Assembly: GCA_963969395.1 (NCBI GenBank)
Contig: OZ017801.1
Location: 22,449,611-22,513,610, forward strand
Reading direction: 5' to 3'
DNA: 64,000 nucleotides
From: Pseudoscleropodium purum
Taxonomy: Eukaryota; Streptophyta; Bryopsida; Hypnales; Brachytheciaceae
Shown: one piece after another, positions 1 through 13,504 of the stretch
Layout: every line of letters starts with the position of its first letter
How positions within the stretch are numbered: the stretch's first letter is position 1
Position numbers and translations under genes: made by a program
The notes under the pieces: generated by a model
Databases searched by the model: none
The model's input: the letters and a program-made list of their open reading frames with translations, nothing else
What the model was told of the DNA's origin: nothing

Positions 1-3000
1 GATGAGACCTCCTTGGTCCAGCTAGAAGACGGAATTGTACCCGTCGGCAACGTCAATTGCTCACCCGAGAGACAGTCCATTTCCTGAGGTAAATGAAATT
101 CTTAAGAAACCTCCATCGGAGGGAGTGCACTAAGGGACATATCTGCCAATCGATCGAGCATGGGAAATCATATAGTGTATAGCCACAGAGGCACTTAATA
201 ACGAGCTCGATCTCTCCGTATATGGTTTTGTTTGAATTCCATAAGCAAATTAACAAAAGGTCTCTCGGACTGCACATTATTCTGAGTAAAACATGAATGG
301 CGCAGGCAGGCAGGCTCAGAAGGGCATATATACCTGCGACGCCCCGCCTTTGAATGCTCCTGTTCCGCTAATGCCAGTTGCTTTTCCCCTCACTCGTTGC
401 GGAGACGCTGTCGCTTCAAGAGACCGTGCTGGGGAGGACCTGTCCGCAGCAGCTCGGTCTTGGACTGCTCCACCATCATCCTGTACAAAAGAAGAAGACA
501 CATTGAGGCCGAGTCCCGATTAATTGCATTTTTCAATGCTGAAACACAAGCTACCTGCCGCACTAAGTCTTCGTTCGAACAAGACTTTTCGCAAGATGTA
601 AGTTCCTGCATGTCCAATTATACGAAATCTTCATCATCATCATCAGTGCCAGTATCAATTCATCAGCGTCAGCATCATATGTAGTTAAAATTCATAAATT
701 AACCCCTGCGAGTATGTGTAAGTTATCACTGCTTGGTTCTCGTATGAACTTTCAAAACAAACTGCAGGCTCTCACCCGATCCCGCAAGCTTCCTCGTCTG
801 AAAATGGGGTTCACAGAGAATCTTCTCGAGCTCATATATTTAATGTTGGGTTGCGTCCACCCACTCCCAGCTGCTACTATAGCAGCAGTATTGGGCACTG
901 GTGCTTGTTCCGTGGCCCAAGGTTTATATGGCTGACTGTTTACGTTCGTTTGGGACTGCTGATGCCTCATCAGATCACCCTGCACTCTCACACCTAGTTC
1001 AATTCAGCAGTTCCCCTGTCCATCATCAGAAAATTAATTTTCCATTATATGATGAGCTGTAATTGAAGTTGAGCCACTGTCGATTCACAGTATATTAGAC
1101 GCTACCGATTTGAATCTTCGATCTACAGCAAGTAAGTTCTGTTGTCAGAAAATGGGCGTTCACTTACAGCTTTCCACATTCGGTATTGCATCTCTTTCAG
1201 GTAGTGTTGTTGATGTCCAATTACACTTCCAGGACGCACGATGCGCAGGTAACTCAATGTCTGGGCGTAGGCAGCATGAATCGAGTCATCAATTTTAGAA
1301 AACTTGGTGACGCCAACAGAAAAAAAAGAAAATTCTAAATAAATAAGGAAACATCATAAAGCTTTAAAAATAACACCAACACCGTTCATTATCCAAGACA
1401 CGGAAGCAGAGGAATACGGTCACCTAAACAATAAAACGACTGGACTTTACCCTGTGTGATTATCAGAATATAGAAACATTGTTTGGTATGTCTGAAATTC
1501 TTAATATCGCTGTATTAGCTCAAAACTGAAACCATTAAGTCAAAACAATTACACCTATACATTACATTTTATCGCCGAAGGACAAATAATTCGTGGACAA
1601 GGCGATCCAATTCTCGTATTCAGTATGCGGTTCTCAGAGAGATTTTTCGAGTTATATACAAGGTTGCCGAATCAAGGACACCAAACACATTCATTAATGC
1701 CTGTGAAGATCTAACAGGATATTCTGCTTGACTGAAGTTTGTTTGCCTGGTCATGGAGCTAATAACTTCATTACTTCAAGCGACTACAGGCGTCTTCTAG
1801 GTGACACTGGCATTCTGAATGTTCTCCTGACTAGAAATAGGCAAAAATATGGAGTCTGAAACAAAAAAGTCTGAGAAAGGCTAGAGGCACCTCATTGCAT
1901 GTGAACCGGTAGTGTTTCATGATATAACAACCCATAAGAGCGCCCGTTCGTCCTAATCCTGCCTGCGCACGAACATGAGCATCATCAAATAAAACCTGCA
2001 ATTCTTCTTTTTTTCGTTTCCTCTGCCGGTATTAAATTTGCTACTTGAATAGAGACCTAATCTCTATTCCTTCTCTAAGGGATATCAAATTCTGATGGCA
2101 CAAATAATTTATAAACAATCTGACAGGTCCTGTACATATTAATATGTACAGTAGTCCATCGTACTGAATTGAACACTTCTCAAGAGTACAGAAGATCTAG
2201 GATGATATCAACAGTTGAAAATTAAAAACCCGGTAGCCGTCAGAAGTGGTCCACGGTGTTTGTAGCACTCACAATACAAACGTCAGATTTTGCCCGAATA
2301 CAACAAAGAGTACAAGTGTTTCATGCTCTCACCCTATTCTCAACATGATCAGCCTAACAAATTGAGGAACGTGAGCGTACTTTACAATGCACAGCTAAAG
2401 CACTAGATGTCTCCTCTACAACCTCCAAAAAGCGCCGCAAAATTCTGTCAGGCGGGCAGCTGCATAGAATTTCAAGACCAGTTCCATCAGAGTTATAATT
2501 CAAAGCACATGACATTTTCCCCTGATCATTCAACACTTGAGGACAAATCTCAAGATTCGGTTGCTACTTTTTGCTCAAGTTGTGCCAGAAGTTAGGGAAG
2601 AAGTTATTGCAGCCTGGGCAAATCTGAAGATCAGCTTATCAATGATTTACACTTAGGTATCAATGCGAAAAATTGGAAGATATGACCTATGAGCGAGAGG
2701 TTACTGTAGTAATTTTAAGAAAGTCGTTTGGAAAGACCTGAAGTAGGGACCCACACGGTGATTTAGTGGAATACGCTCTGTAAGTCGTTGAATGGATTAG
2801 ACAAATTAAAAAAATCAGGAGTGGCAATCTGACCTGCCATCCGGGAAATATAAATCATAATGGGAGAGCCCGTGATCAGTGAATCGCCTTCTATCATACG
2901 CTTTTCGATTGAGCCTTACTACTCCTGTAATTCCTACCTGTCACACTCCCACTTCAGTTCAATTGTGCTTGTGATGATATTGCTTAAGGGATGATTTGAG

Positions 3001-5921
3001 ACATAACAAACCTTCTGTACGTTTCACTAATCATGCATGCATTGCAGCATCGACGTTTGACACGGTGAGGCTAATGAGCGAATCTTCATCTTACAACAAG
3101 GTCACTTCTTAGCTGTATGTGAACCCAAGGGGAAGAGGCAAACCCGATGAAAGTACTCGACATAATCCTCTGGCACCAGCGTCCTATATCCATAAATCTA
3201 CAAAACGTAACAACGATCACAGGCTCAGGCTCAGTTCCGATACTGTGTACAGTGGCAGTATACTGCTATTCGGATGATTCAGAATCGGCCTTCGAGATTC
3301 TACCATAAGAATTGGAATTCTTCGTCAACCAAGTACAGAGCTTTCGATTCATTTGGAAGAATCTCCGCCACACTTGATAATTGCCTCTGGTCATAAGAGT
3401 GATGGCCAGTCACAAGGTGCCACATCTTAAAACCAAGGACTAAGCTTGTTACAGAGACTTGTCTTATTCTGGAGACAGACTAAGTGAATATTGGAAAATG
3501 CTGTGACCTCCAGATCGTCTAGGCCATCATTCTGGAAAGCACTGCCTATAGTTGCATTGGTTCCTACTTTCTATACTAGAGTTCAACCGTAAGGTCCTAT
3601 ATTGTAAGACAACCTGACCTTACCTTCTGGGTCCCTAACTCGTTTCATTAATTTCCTTCAGTTCTTGGGGATTAACCGTGCCGTTAAAGGAATATCACCA
3701 TTTTAACGAAATTGATGTTAAGTACTTCCTTTCGGCATTCAACACGTGAAGAGTTGAGGACAATTTTACAAATATTGAAATTATTAAACCCTATAAGACT
3801 CTATCCTGCAATAGTGATTCTTCTGCACGCCTTCTATTCTGCACGCCTTCATGCCACATGATATGTACATTTCAACTCCATCTTGTATTTCAAGATGATG
3901 GGAATACAAGAGAGCACGGATACATTCTTTTAAACAAAATGAAATACTCAAAATAAAATGAAGAGGACAACCTCTAGGCGCTTCGCAGATGGTCCACTAA
4001 AGGCCATAAGCTTGTTTGGAACAATCCAATTCAGGTCTCCGTTTTCAACCTGTTGAATGCAGAGACAAAATCCGTCAACACACGAGCCAAACCATCATTC
4101 ATAACACAAAATGGTGGAAGTAATTCAGGCTTTATAATATGTCGTCACGTACTGCTAAGAAGAAATTGAAGCTGACAAGTTCTACACTTTAGATAAATAA
4201 ATCATCCAAAAACGTTATCAGTATGTGACAACCTTCAACAGTTCTAAGGGACGCTGTCCTCGTGTCCGATCGAAATGAGATAAGATTGCACACCTGCTCG
4301 AAATACTCATACTCCTCCAAGTTGAAGTTGTTGAAGTCGATCCAACCAACCCTGTTCGCCCTCAAAATAGCCTGAAAAACATTCACAAAAATCCACAAGT
4401 GTTCTAATGTCTCTCTGACGAAACACACAACCAGCACTAACATCCGATCGAGAAACAGGAACACAACGACCCCAGATTCCCATTCCCCCCGAACACTGAA
4501 CTCATATTTTTAGCGGCTAGCTAGAGGAAATCACCGAGGGCTTCAAATTTTTCGTACCCGAATACAATCTAGTACTGTGAGGCGGTACGTTGAAATGCCA
4601 CATGTGGGATCTCGGAAAGCCAAAAAGGGCTCGAACATTGAGAGAGTTGAATATGCTGCATCCGACTCCGCACCACAAAAAAGCACCAAGTATGCACCAA
4701 GCTGCATCAATACAACTGGATTCACATCAAGTCTCTCTTGTCTCCATCTCCGTTCTAATTCTAATTCAAAGACAAATTAGAAATCATCGAACACCCGCAT
4801 TATCATGACATTTCGCAAGTATTGGGCATCTACTAGCGGACTTGCAACAAGCAATGTGATTGGACGATTATAATTCTTTGGTCAGAGGGCATCTGAAAGT
4901 AAATTAATTGAATTTTTGATTCATCGACTCAAGCTCCATGTTTTGTCACAAAGTAGGTGATATATGCAGTCGTTGAGATGTTGAAATGATCTCAACAAGT
5001 CGGTCGAATCATGTCCTGCGCAAGTATTGTGCCTACCGAGGTAAGGACGCTAAAAATTCCTGGACAATCGAAAGTAGCGATTCAGAGTTTCACACTTCAG
5101 TTGTACTCGAAGAAGCTTGCAATTAGGACAACAGGTAATACTCCAATCCAAATACACAGACGCGGATAGCTGCCACTCTATGATGCAAAATAATGATGAC
5201 ATAGGCAGGTGATCACACACCAAAACTGCAGCGTTGGACTTCTTCTTTGGGTCGGTGCTGCAACAGAAAAGCACACACTGGTCTTGTTCATCTGCTTCCT
5301 GACAAATACCAATGCAGCAGCTAAGTGAAGCACAGAAGTCCTCCGCCTCCGGTACCAACTCAACTCACAGCATGTCGACCACGCATGCAAGCTAAGGCCT
5401 GACAGATATAATTTAATCAATTTGAGAAAAGGAGAAAAAGAGAAAAAGAACCGTGTTGAACTTGGTAGTCCTCATGCATCATGTACCGTTTGCAACAAAA
5501 GGCTCTCAAATGAGGAATTGAATGTACCTATGCAACCAAATTTACAATGAGAGCAATACCTTAAGGAGGTGATGAAGTTTCCAGCAAAACCGGTATGTGC
5601 ACGCAAGGTTCAGAGGTCCAAAATCGGCAAAAAACGGTTCATATACCTGCACCAGCATGTTCACGCCTTACTCGATCACAAATAGCGCACGTCGAACTGA
5701 CAGAGACTCAACGAAACGGAATCAAGGGGCAGGAGAAGGATATATAATTATATATACACCAGTTCCGAATCAATGTTGTAGCTGACGGTGTGCTTGGGGA
5801 GACACTGCACGACAGCTGATGTATCCTCCACCCGTTGCAATGGTGCAAAGTAAAGCTTCTCCTTCAGAATCTCGCTCAAGTCAACACGTTCTTCTCCTCG
5901 AGCCTCCGAACCCACCCCCAT
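1..5921 (-). CDS. CDC14: CDC14-type dual-specificity protein phosphatase, 16 exons, 3' end beyond the window
   Basis: A protein phosphatase of the CDC14 family, which removes phosphate from CDK target sites at mitotic exit, cytokinesis and ciliary assembly. Exons read by hand, high to low: 5921-5760, 5646-5560, 5391-5369 (weak), 5257-5221, 4701-4558, 4371-4294, 4049-3972, 3197-3144, 2937-2834, 2459-2381, 1962-1891, 1260-1168, 979-776, 605-555, 480-334, 83-1. All have GT/AG borders and join in frame, giving about 498 residues before the edge. Family landmarks in order: [75 protein letters not shown] (putative general acid Asp254), and the split active site AVHCK/AGLGRTG (Cys281, Arg287), then [10 protein letters not shown]. 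Exon 3 is the weak point: it gives VVDMLTDP where the family has a longer IVHYTC-like stretch, so it may be mis-chosen. The last four exons encode a low-complexity tail without a recognised domain. Confidence 0.88.
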
Positions 5922-6480
5922 GGATGGCGTAAACAGAATATATCGAGCCCTTCAATTGCTTTCGCAATGCACCCAAATTTCATTAAACAGCAGACATGTA
6001 TTGCTCTAGTCTGCCGAAACGTGGGATCGATCCATGTTCCTGGCTGGCAAGTGACGGCTGTCCAGGTCTCACAATTTAATCGAGTTCCGTCATTCCTAGG
6101 TCACTCTCCCAATTTGGTTCGTGAGTCGAGCGAGTCGAGTTCGTTCTGTACGTCATTACTCAGTGTCCAAGGAGCCCAGTAAAAGTCGCAGCAAATTAAT
6201 CGATGCAGTGCCATTTGAACGGATCATCGATGTCAATGCTTGAAGAGGAAGGAAACCTCTTCGGCCTTTCGAAAATCAACATCTTCCATCATCACCGTAC
6301 TAACTTAGAAATGAGGGATGTTTGTAGCGTTTGTAAGCAACGTTTGAGAGCCGGGAGGCGGATGGAGCAACGACTTTCATTCGGATGGGGCAAAGCACTG
6401 GATGTACTGGATGGTTGCCGCGTTTGGAGCTCTTAAGTTATATTAGTTCGCTCTGCCGTTCCCAGGGTACTCATGGGTTA
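5922..6480 (-). promoter_or_regulatory. CDC14 5' flank (leader and promoter, unresolved)
   Basis: About 560 bases upstream of the chosen CDC14 start. Base composition stays moderate in GC like the gene and then drops abruptly into AT-rich DNA near 6480, which suggests that the transcribed leader and promoter lie here. I see no clear TATA box or coding exon. The start at 5921 was chosen because it is the first ATG in frame with the conserved LYFAPL segment. Confidence 0.35.
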
Positions 6481-7787
6481 TTGACATTGATTTGGGTACT
6501 TACTTTTCTTATACATCTACTACTCCATAGTAGATTGAAGTGGATGTTTTTAAATTTAGAATAAATTTGCATCTCAAAAAATTGTTCTTCAACTTCTCGG
6601 TTATATATTTATAAAAATAATGTATTTGGGGATGAAATGACATACAAGAATTAACACAAAAAAATTGAAATATATGAAAGGCCACACAAATTATTGATGT
6701 AACAATTGTAGCTTCACTTGTCATAAATTTTTGTGCTGTGGCTTTCATTTCATAGCTTTGACCATGGACTTTGTTGTGGCTTCACTTAAATTCTAGCTTC
6801 ATTTCATGGCCTTGGTCATATTTACTACTAGTGCACCTTATATTCTTCAATATAGAAATAGATTATAGATATAGATATTGTAAGATTTTTAAATATAAAA
6901 TATTGCTTAAATTAATTATGACCTTAAGGTTGTCACTTGAATAAATCTAAATTTTTGTAATCTTATCAAAATTGTAGCAATATCAAAATAACATAATTTC
7001 ATACATAATTTTTTTTTAAATAATTAAAACAATGGACAATATGGGCTCAAGCACTTAAAGTGATTGTTGTATTACATAGGCCATTAATTTACAAAGGCCT
7101 CTTCTTCATTGTTTTGACTCCATCTTTTGGTATGTTTTATCATTGGACAAGAATTATGTCATCATAGTATGCTTTTTAATGCATAGCATCATTAGAGATT
7201 TGGATAGTCATTTGGACTCTAGGTACCTATTTAGATTTTGACATTTGGATTCCACAACATTAAGATTTTGAAGACTTTAACATTTCTAAATTTAGGTTAC
7301 TTGTAGTTGTCACTAGTAGTATCACTAGTATGGAATCTTTGTATTCTTATACATATTTTGGTGTTCATTGAGAACTCTTAGAGGTGCCTATATATAAAAT
7401 GATACTCAAAAGAGATTAGTGGAAACTCAATAACATAGAATTAAAGTCATTGAGCTTGGAAGGGCAATTAAGAGATAAAATAAATTTTGACATCACTATT
7501 TTTTGCCATAGGTGTCTTGCTTTACTAACATAATATTATAGATTTTAATCATAAAAGATCATACAACCCAAAATTCAAAAATTGATTAAAAGAAATCCTA
7601 TATATGCCAATGCGTACATTATCTTTGATATAAAAGTCATCATTCAAATCTCAATATTCCAAATGCAATCCATTTTAGTGAAAAAATAAATTTTGAAGGT
7701 TAAATAGAATTGAAATAATATTTTAGGTAACAAAAAATAATTTTTTGAAACTGATATGAAAAATTGATAGTCATATCCAACACTATG
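6481..7787. other. AT-rich intergenic DNA
   Basis: About 1.3 kb of AT-rich sequence with only short chance reading frames on both strands. I see no family motif, RNA gene or ordered repeat in it. Confidence 0.6.
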
Positions 7788-8343
7788 CATTAGAAGATTT
7801 TGGGGGGCTCCGGAAGCCTATTTCAGGCCTGTTCTTCTGAAGCTATTCCCTACAACTAAGGGAAGGGACCACAATCAAAAGGAAAAAAAATGTAATCCTT
7901 TATTTGGCACATCCTTTCTTAGAAGGCACTATTCTATTCACTACCAAATAGTTTGATTTCTTGCAGAAAGTTAACAATAGTTTTATGTCATGTACATTTA
8001 GAGACAAGTCTTTTGCTTATACATCCCATTTTATCCAAGGTACTACTAATTTTTCCATGTGTGAGAGACAAGGCTCATGCATATGTCCTTAAATCACTCA
8101 GAACTTTTAACACACACTATTACAATAATCATGTTCCCAAAAGATAGATGATATCACTAAGTGCTCGTGGAAGGTCAAGTTTGTAGAAAAAGTGTCCAAA
8201 AACTCCAAGAAGTCGTGGGCCTCACCTGTGCCCATCCCCCAAACCACAACAATCCAGGGTTATGTTATTGAGGTACACCAGGTGTCTTAAGCCCACAAAT
8301 GCATGTTATTGCCTTCACAAGGAATAGAAAAACACATTAGCAA

Positions 8344-8670
8344 AACTTAAGATAAGACACAATCCATGACTAAACAAAAAATCATTGTAACCTGGTCATT
8401 TGCTACACGCTGAGAGGATGCCATGCATCCTGGAGTATTCTTGCAACTCCAGTCTGAGTGAGGAAAAACACAATAGTACTCAGACTGCCTAAACGCCACA
8501 GTGTTCACTGTTCTGCAAAAATGAGGGCCCGGTATGAAAATATTCTTTCCAAGACTCTGTATCGTCCCTGTGTACAGCCAACGAGCAAATGCACTGGTAA
8601 AGGGCGATAGCTGTCCATCTTTATCAATACTAAATACAGCAACCAGCTTCTTTCCTGAATTCTGGTGCAT
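8344..8670 (-). pseudogene. coding-like gene fragment inside TIR element A
   Basis: A 107-codon minus-strand frame of higher GC than its surroundings. It begins MHQNSGKKLVAVFSIDKDGQ and later reads FRQSEYYCVFPHSDWSC. A GT follows GACCAG at 8388 and an AG-bordered start is possible within it, so it may be one or two exons with introns still present. The VAVFSIDKDGQLSP stretch recalls a blade of beta-propeller lactonases (6-phosphogluconolactonase type), but this is only a resemblance. A second coding-like piece lies at about 8815-8890 on the same strand. I infer a host gene fragment captured by the element rather than a functional gene. Confidence 0.35.
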
Positions 8671-8958
8671 CTTTTTGTGAGAACCATTTAATCAGAAGGC
8701 TAATGACCTTCAAATCACATCAAGCTTTCTTTATGCAGTTTTTGGAGGCATGATTTTAATTGGGCCTCAAGCTTTTAATAAGCTTATTAAATGAAATTTT
8801 TACTGCAAGGTAGCACGGTTTGAAGCTCTGACTTCAGGTGGAAGTTCCTGGCTCCTCCTTCAAGTGTATTCCATGCCCAGTTAAGCATGTGAAAATAAAC
8901 TCAGGATAAAATCCAATCAGTGTGGAACATAAGTGTAAAATCATCGTTTTAATGCACA

Positions 8959-8993
8959 TGTAAATATATGTATGTATATATATATATACATAT
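8959..8993. repeat. TA/TG dinucleotide-rich microsatellite
   Basis: A run of ATATATGTATG and (TA) repeats inside TIR element A. It is purely compositional and likely a slippage product. Confidence 0.8.
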
Positions 8994-9222
8994 CCACAGA
9001 GTTACAGATGATTAAAATGTATCATGATTTTATTCTAGATTCTAGTACTTGAATACGAAATCTAAAAATAAATAAAAAATAAAAAAATAAAAAAGGAAAA
9101 ATTGGAGGGGCAATGATGTGGCAGGGGCTCGGTCATGTCATTCCGCTGCACCAAACTTGTTCCCTATGTTCACAGGCTGTAATAACTGGTAAGCTTCCGG
9201 AAGCGCCCCAAATCTTCTAATG

Positions 9223-12200
9223 TCACTACATCATTATTCACTAATAACCAATATTTGTCAATTCACTTTGACACCTAAGCCGGAAAACTTTCTTTAGACC
9301 TTAATCAATTCCAACACTCTCTATAGCCTCTACTCTATGGGTAGTTGCAAGAAACACTTGCCGGTTTGGGCTCAAAATGGCCTTATTACTAGAGTTTTGT
9401 AACTTTTGGAATAAATATTTTTTAAATAAAATAAAATATGGATAATTTGTAAAGCATTAAAAATAGTATATGTATAAAAATTCAAGTCTAAAAAAATTTA
9501 TCTCTAAAAGCTATACCCAATAAAAGAGGCCTAGAAAAATGCAAAAAATAGATACTTTTGAATTTGATTTTTAGAAAATAGTTAAAAAATTGAAATAATT
9601 AAAAAAAAGTCTATTTTTCTAATTTTTTCTATGGTCCCATGTGAACAAAAAATTCATCTTAAAAAATTTTCCCCTCTTCATAGTGCTTGCATAAACGGAG
9701 TCCATTTTCAAACCATGTGCAACCCTTACACTGGGTTCTTTGCCCAAAATTTCAATGGATGTCTTTAGAATGTTATCCCACCTACAACAAGTCGAAACCT
9801 TGGCTTCATAATCGCATTTCTAGTCTCCACATAGGACTAAAACCCCCCCAAACAACTAAGGTAGACATTCCAATCGGGGCCACTTTAAAGATAGATTTTT
9901 TTTTTAATTGAATAAATTACGAAATGTTTGTATCAACAACACGCACCTTTCCTCCAAATTTGAGCCAAAAGGGACTTAAACTGCAAAAGTTATGAGGAAA
10001 AACACCTCCATAGAGACCAAGGGGATACAAAAAAGGACAAGTGTTTCTTGCAATCACCCCTATCAACCTCCACAATATTTTGTTTTTCACATTCCTCGTC
10101 TTTATTTTGCTTCTAACTTTCTACTTTCAATTTTTTACTTAGTCTTCACTAACAATTGCAAAAATAAAACAAACTAAATCTATAGTAGTTATACCATTCT
10201 AATAAAGTATGGTTCATTAGTTATTTTAGAGAATAAGTAGGCATAGCTACATGTGCTTTAATTAACTATTTCAACAATACAAAAGTTTCAATTAATGTTG
10301 GAGTATTTCCTACTTTTGAAACAATATTCCAATCCATCCTAATTTTGATCTCCAATACCCTTTACGACTACAATGCCTTTGAAACTTTGTCAATGTTGCT
10401 AGTGTGTAAGCATATCATTCACAAATAATTGCAAAATTACAAAACCTTAATATTTTGAACTTCCTAAATCATTCCTCAACAACATGCATTTTACCACTAA
10501 CCTCCAAACATATTTTAATTTTAAAAATTTTAAATTCTTGTGCTTCTAGCAATCTCAATTTTTTTTTTAAATAATTGAAATTTAAAATATTTGTGTAAGT
10601 ATGTATTGAATGAAGTTTTCAAAGATTGATCAAACCATGTTTTAAATCAAAAAATAGAGACCAAATCCTTATAAAGTCAATCCACAATTGTAGGTTCCAA
10701 ACTATTAAAAAGCATGCAAAAATTACTATAAGCTTATAGAATCATCCACCAACCATTTGGTCTCAAGTCTTAGCTTCCAATATCTTTTTTTTTACATTTT
10801 ATATTTATGTATATCTAGTTTCTTAAAGTTCTTTTCTCTATATTAAAGCTAAGATGTATAATTAAACTAGGATCTGATGAGGGTCCAAACTTCAATATAC
10901 TGATTACCATTTTATTTGCCTATAAATTTTTGTATTGTTTTTTGACATTTGAGGCCTTTGTAAGCTTTACTTCTTTAAAGCAAAAAATGAATCGTTGGGT
11001 ATATATACATAGAATTGACTTTATCACAATTTTCATCCTTATACAATTATTTGCATTTTAACACTGAACACAATTGTTTGAGGTTTTACTAGCAACATAT
11101 ATGACAAAGTTGTTCAAAACATTTTGGACAAGGTTTACGTCAATCATGGTCAATCTCTATATTTGCTTGCACATATCATTTGAAATCTATGATCATTTTT
11201 TATATCTTGAATTTGCAATCATTATTTGTGATTTTTTTGTACTAGGGACTTCAATCATTGCTAAAAAAAGCAACCACTAAACAATTAAGGTCATGGCTAT
11301 GGGAAACTTTCATTATAGACCAGATTCTGTTTCATCAATGTAACAGAGTTGTTTGAGTTGCACATTCATTGAGAGATATGTTTAAGTTTTTGCAACTTTT
11401 GATTCTGAGCCATTCAAAACAGAGACTTTAACATACACAGTCAATGTTTTAAAGGTCATTAATGTATTGGATTTGAAATTAGTGTCGAGGCAAAGACATC
11501 TCATAGTGAGGCCTATTCTAGTATTGTCTACATTAATTGACTTTTATTCCTCAAAGTCACACATGCATTTAAATTTTTTGTTTATATATTACTATTGCGT
11601 ATATTTTGATATTTTTAGGTGATGAATATTACATTGGCATTTTGTCAAATTTGTTCTAAAAATAGTTTCTTATTTAATTTCTTTAAATATTAAGTGACAT
11701 ATATTTTGGGGGTTGTTGAAAGGCCAAATACCTTTCTTTTTGAGTCCTCAATTTAGGCCTTGTACCTATAAAAGAATTCCATAGTTATACTCTATGAATT
11801 TGACTGAGGTTATTGTTGAAGGCCTTTTTGAGACTTACTTCTTTGAGGTGAAGGAGTGGTTGGGAATGGACAACCTTCACTTGACTACAACCTTTAATCT
11901 TTTTGGCATGATAGAAGATGATGGTCTTTTCTTTGTCAGAAAACACTCAAAACTACCATTTCTGTCACAAAGGATTACTTAATTTTCATTTAAGATTAGA
12001 AAAATTGTTAAATAGATATAGGTATGAGATAGAAGGAAAAAACTAAATTAATAATATTTCTAAGATAGTAAAATGTAATTAATTTGGGATACACCAATTT
12101 TGATATTGAGGTTGTTCTAACTAGAAAACTAAACTTTGTAGATTTTTGTTTTGAAAAATTATAAAAAGTGGCTGAAAAAACAAATCCAATTATGCATTAT

Positions 12201-13504
12201 TTTCTCAAGAAAATTCTATGATTACCCTCTAAATAAGATGTTTTATAAATTTCCCATTACTAATCCAAAAGTGTTGAATAAAAGTTTTCTATGTAGACAA
12301 AAAGAAGATCTATAAAAAAAGCATTTAAAATTTTGATTTCAAGTTTTTGTAAATTTCTTTTGGTGCTCAATGAGGCAAGAATTGTGCTTAGGATGGCATA
12401 AATTTTTCTATTAGGCACTAATTAAGTTAAACTTATATTTTTTAGAAGCTAATGTATTATCTTAAAAAAGTTTCAAAAAATTAAGACAAAAATTGAGATT
12501 GTAGAAGCATGTTTAAAATCTATTATGTCCGTTGAAGAAACAATGGTATTTTAGGGATTAACATTTTGACTTTAAGTTTTTAGCTTTACTTCTTCTATTG
12601 TGTTTGTGTGAATTCTTATCTTAAGGTTGGGTGAAATGATTCGAATATAGAAGTTTAAAGTCACTAAAGGTGTACTTTTGTGAAGAATCTCAAGGGGCAA
12701 GAGGATTTGAATGTTTGTCTTTGAGCAATCTTCAACGATATAAAAAACATATATAGATATTGGCCAAGATGCTATTTTGATGAATTTCACCAATAAAATG
12801 ACTTGTCTATAAATGGCATTAGGTTGTGGTAAAGTACTTGGTACAATGATCATCATTTTTTTTGTAGTTGCTCAGCTAAATATACTTAAATTTTGAATTT
12901 AATTTGGCATTCAATTAATATTAGACAAGCAATAAGAATCTTAGACTTATATCTTTGATTTATATCTTCAATTTCTTTCTTTATATTTCTATACACTAAA
13001 AGTATTTTATACTTTAGCTTTATAATACAATCTTTTCAAGTTTGCAGACATTTTCTATAAATATATAAATAATATATATTTTAGAAATTTTGATGTGTGA
13101 AAAGAACAAACAAATGATCCAAATCAAAACATAACAATTGTTAAATGTTTATAATCTCAATGAGATGCTTGTAGATTAATCAAAGAACCAATAGAAAAAA
13201 ATTCTTTATAAAAAACAAGTAAAGTAGAGCTAGTTTTACAATCTCATAGAAGATGAAATATTCTTTTATTTAAATTAGCACCCCTTGTACTATGTATTGG
13301 GTTAGTCCAAGACAATATTATAACATTTTTATGTCTTTCTAGTTAAACCTCAAGAAAGAGTTCAATTATATTTTTCTAATTATTACAAAATACCCAATGA
13401 GATGGTTATAGATCAATGAAAGAACTAATGGAATTTTTTTTATAAGAAAATACAAGTAAAATAGAACTAATTCTAGGATTTCATAGAAGGTGGGAATACT
13501 AGAG
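9223..13504. other. AT-rich intergenic DNA
   Basis: More than 4 kb of AT-rich sequence. Short frames occur (for example 11794-11982 on plus, MNLTEVIVEGLFETYFFEVK), but none has a recognised motif, supported splice structure or start context. I see no RNA gene. Confidence 0.55.

Larger units (their letters stand above)
7788..9222. mobile_element. TIR element copy A (about 1.4 kb), non-autonomous
   Basis: The two ends are inverted copies. The left end begins CATTAGAAGATTTTGGGG and continues to GCTCCGGAAGC. The reverse complement of the right end begins CATTAGAAGATTTGGGGC and continues to GCTTCCGGAAGC. Similarity continues inward less strictly (left CCTGTTCTTC..ATTCCCTA, right CCTGTGAACATAGGGAACA). 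Flanks share CACTA close to both ends, but not exactly adjacent, so the target duplication is uncertain. A shorter relative lies at 13.5 kb. No transposase was seen. The interior holds a coding-like segment on the minus strand (separate entry). Superfamily unknown. Confidence 0.6.

Noticed and set aside
1203..1248. Plus-strand [14 protein letters not shown] stretch recalling the start of ATP synthase beta
   Set aside because: The opposite strand of the same bases encodes the CDC14 exon with [10 protein letters not shown], which fits its neighbours in phase and order.
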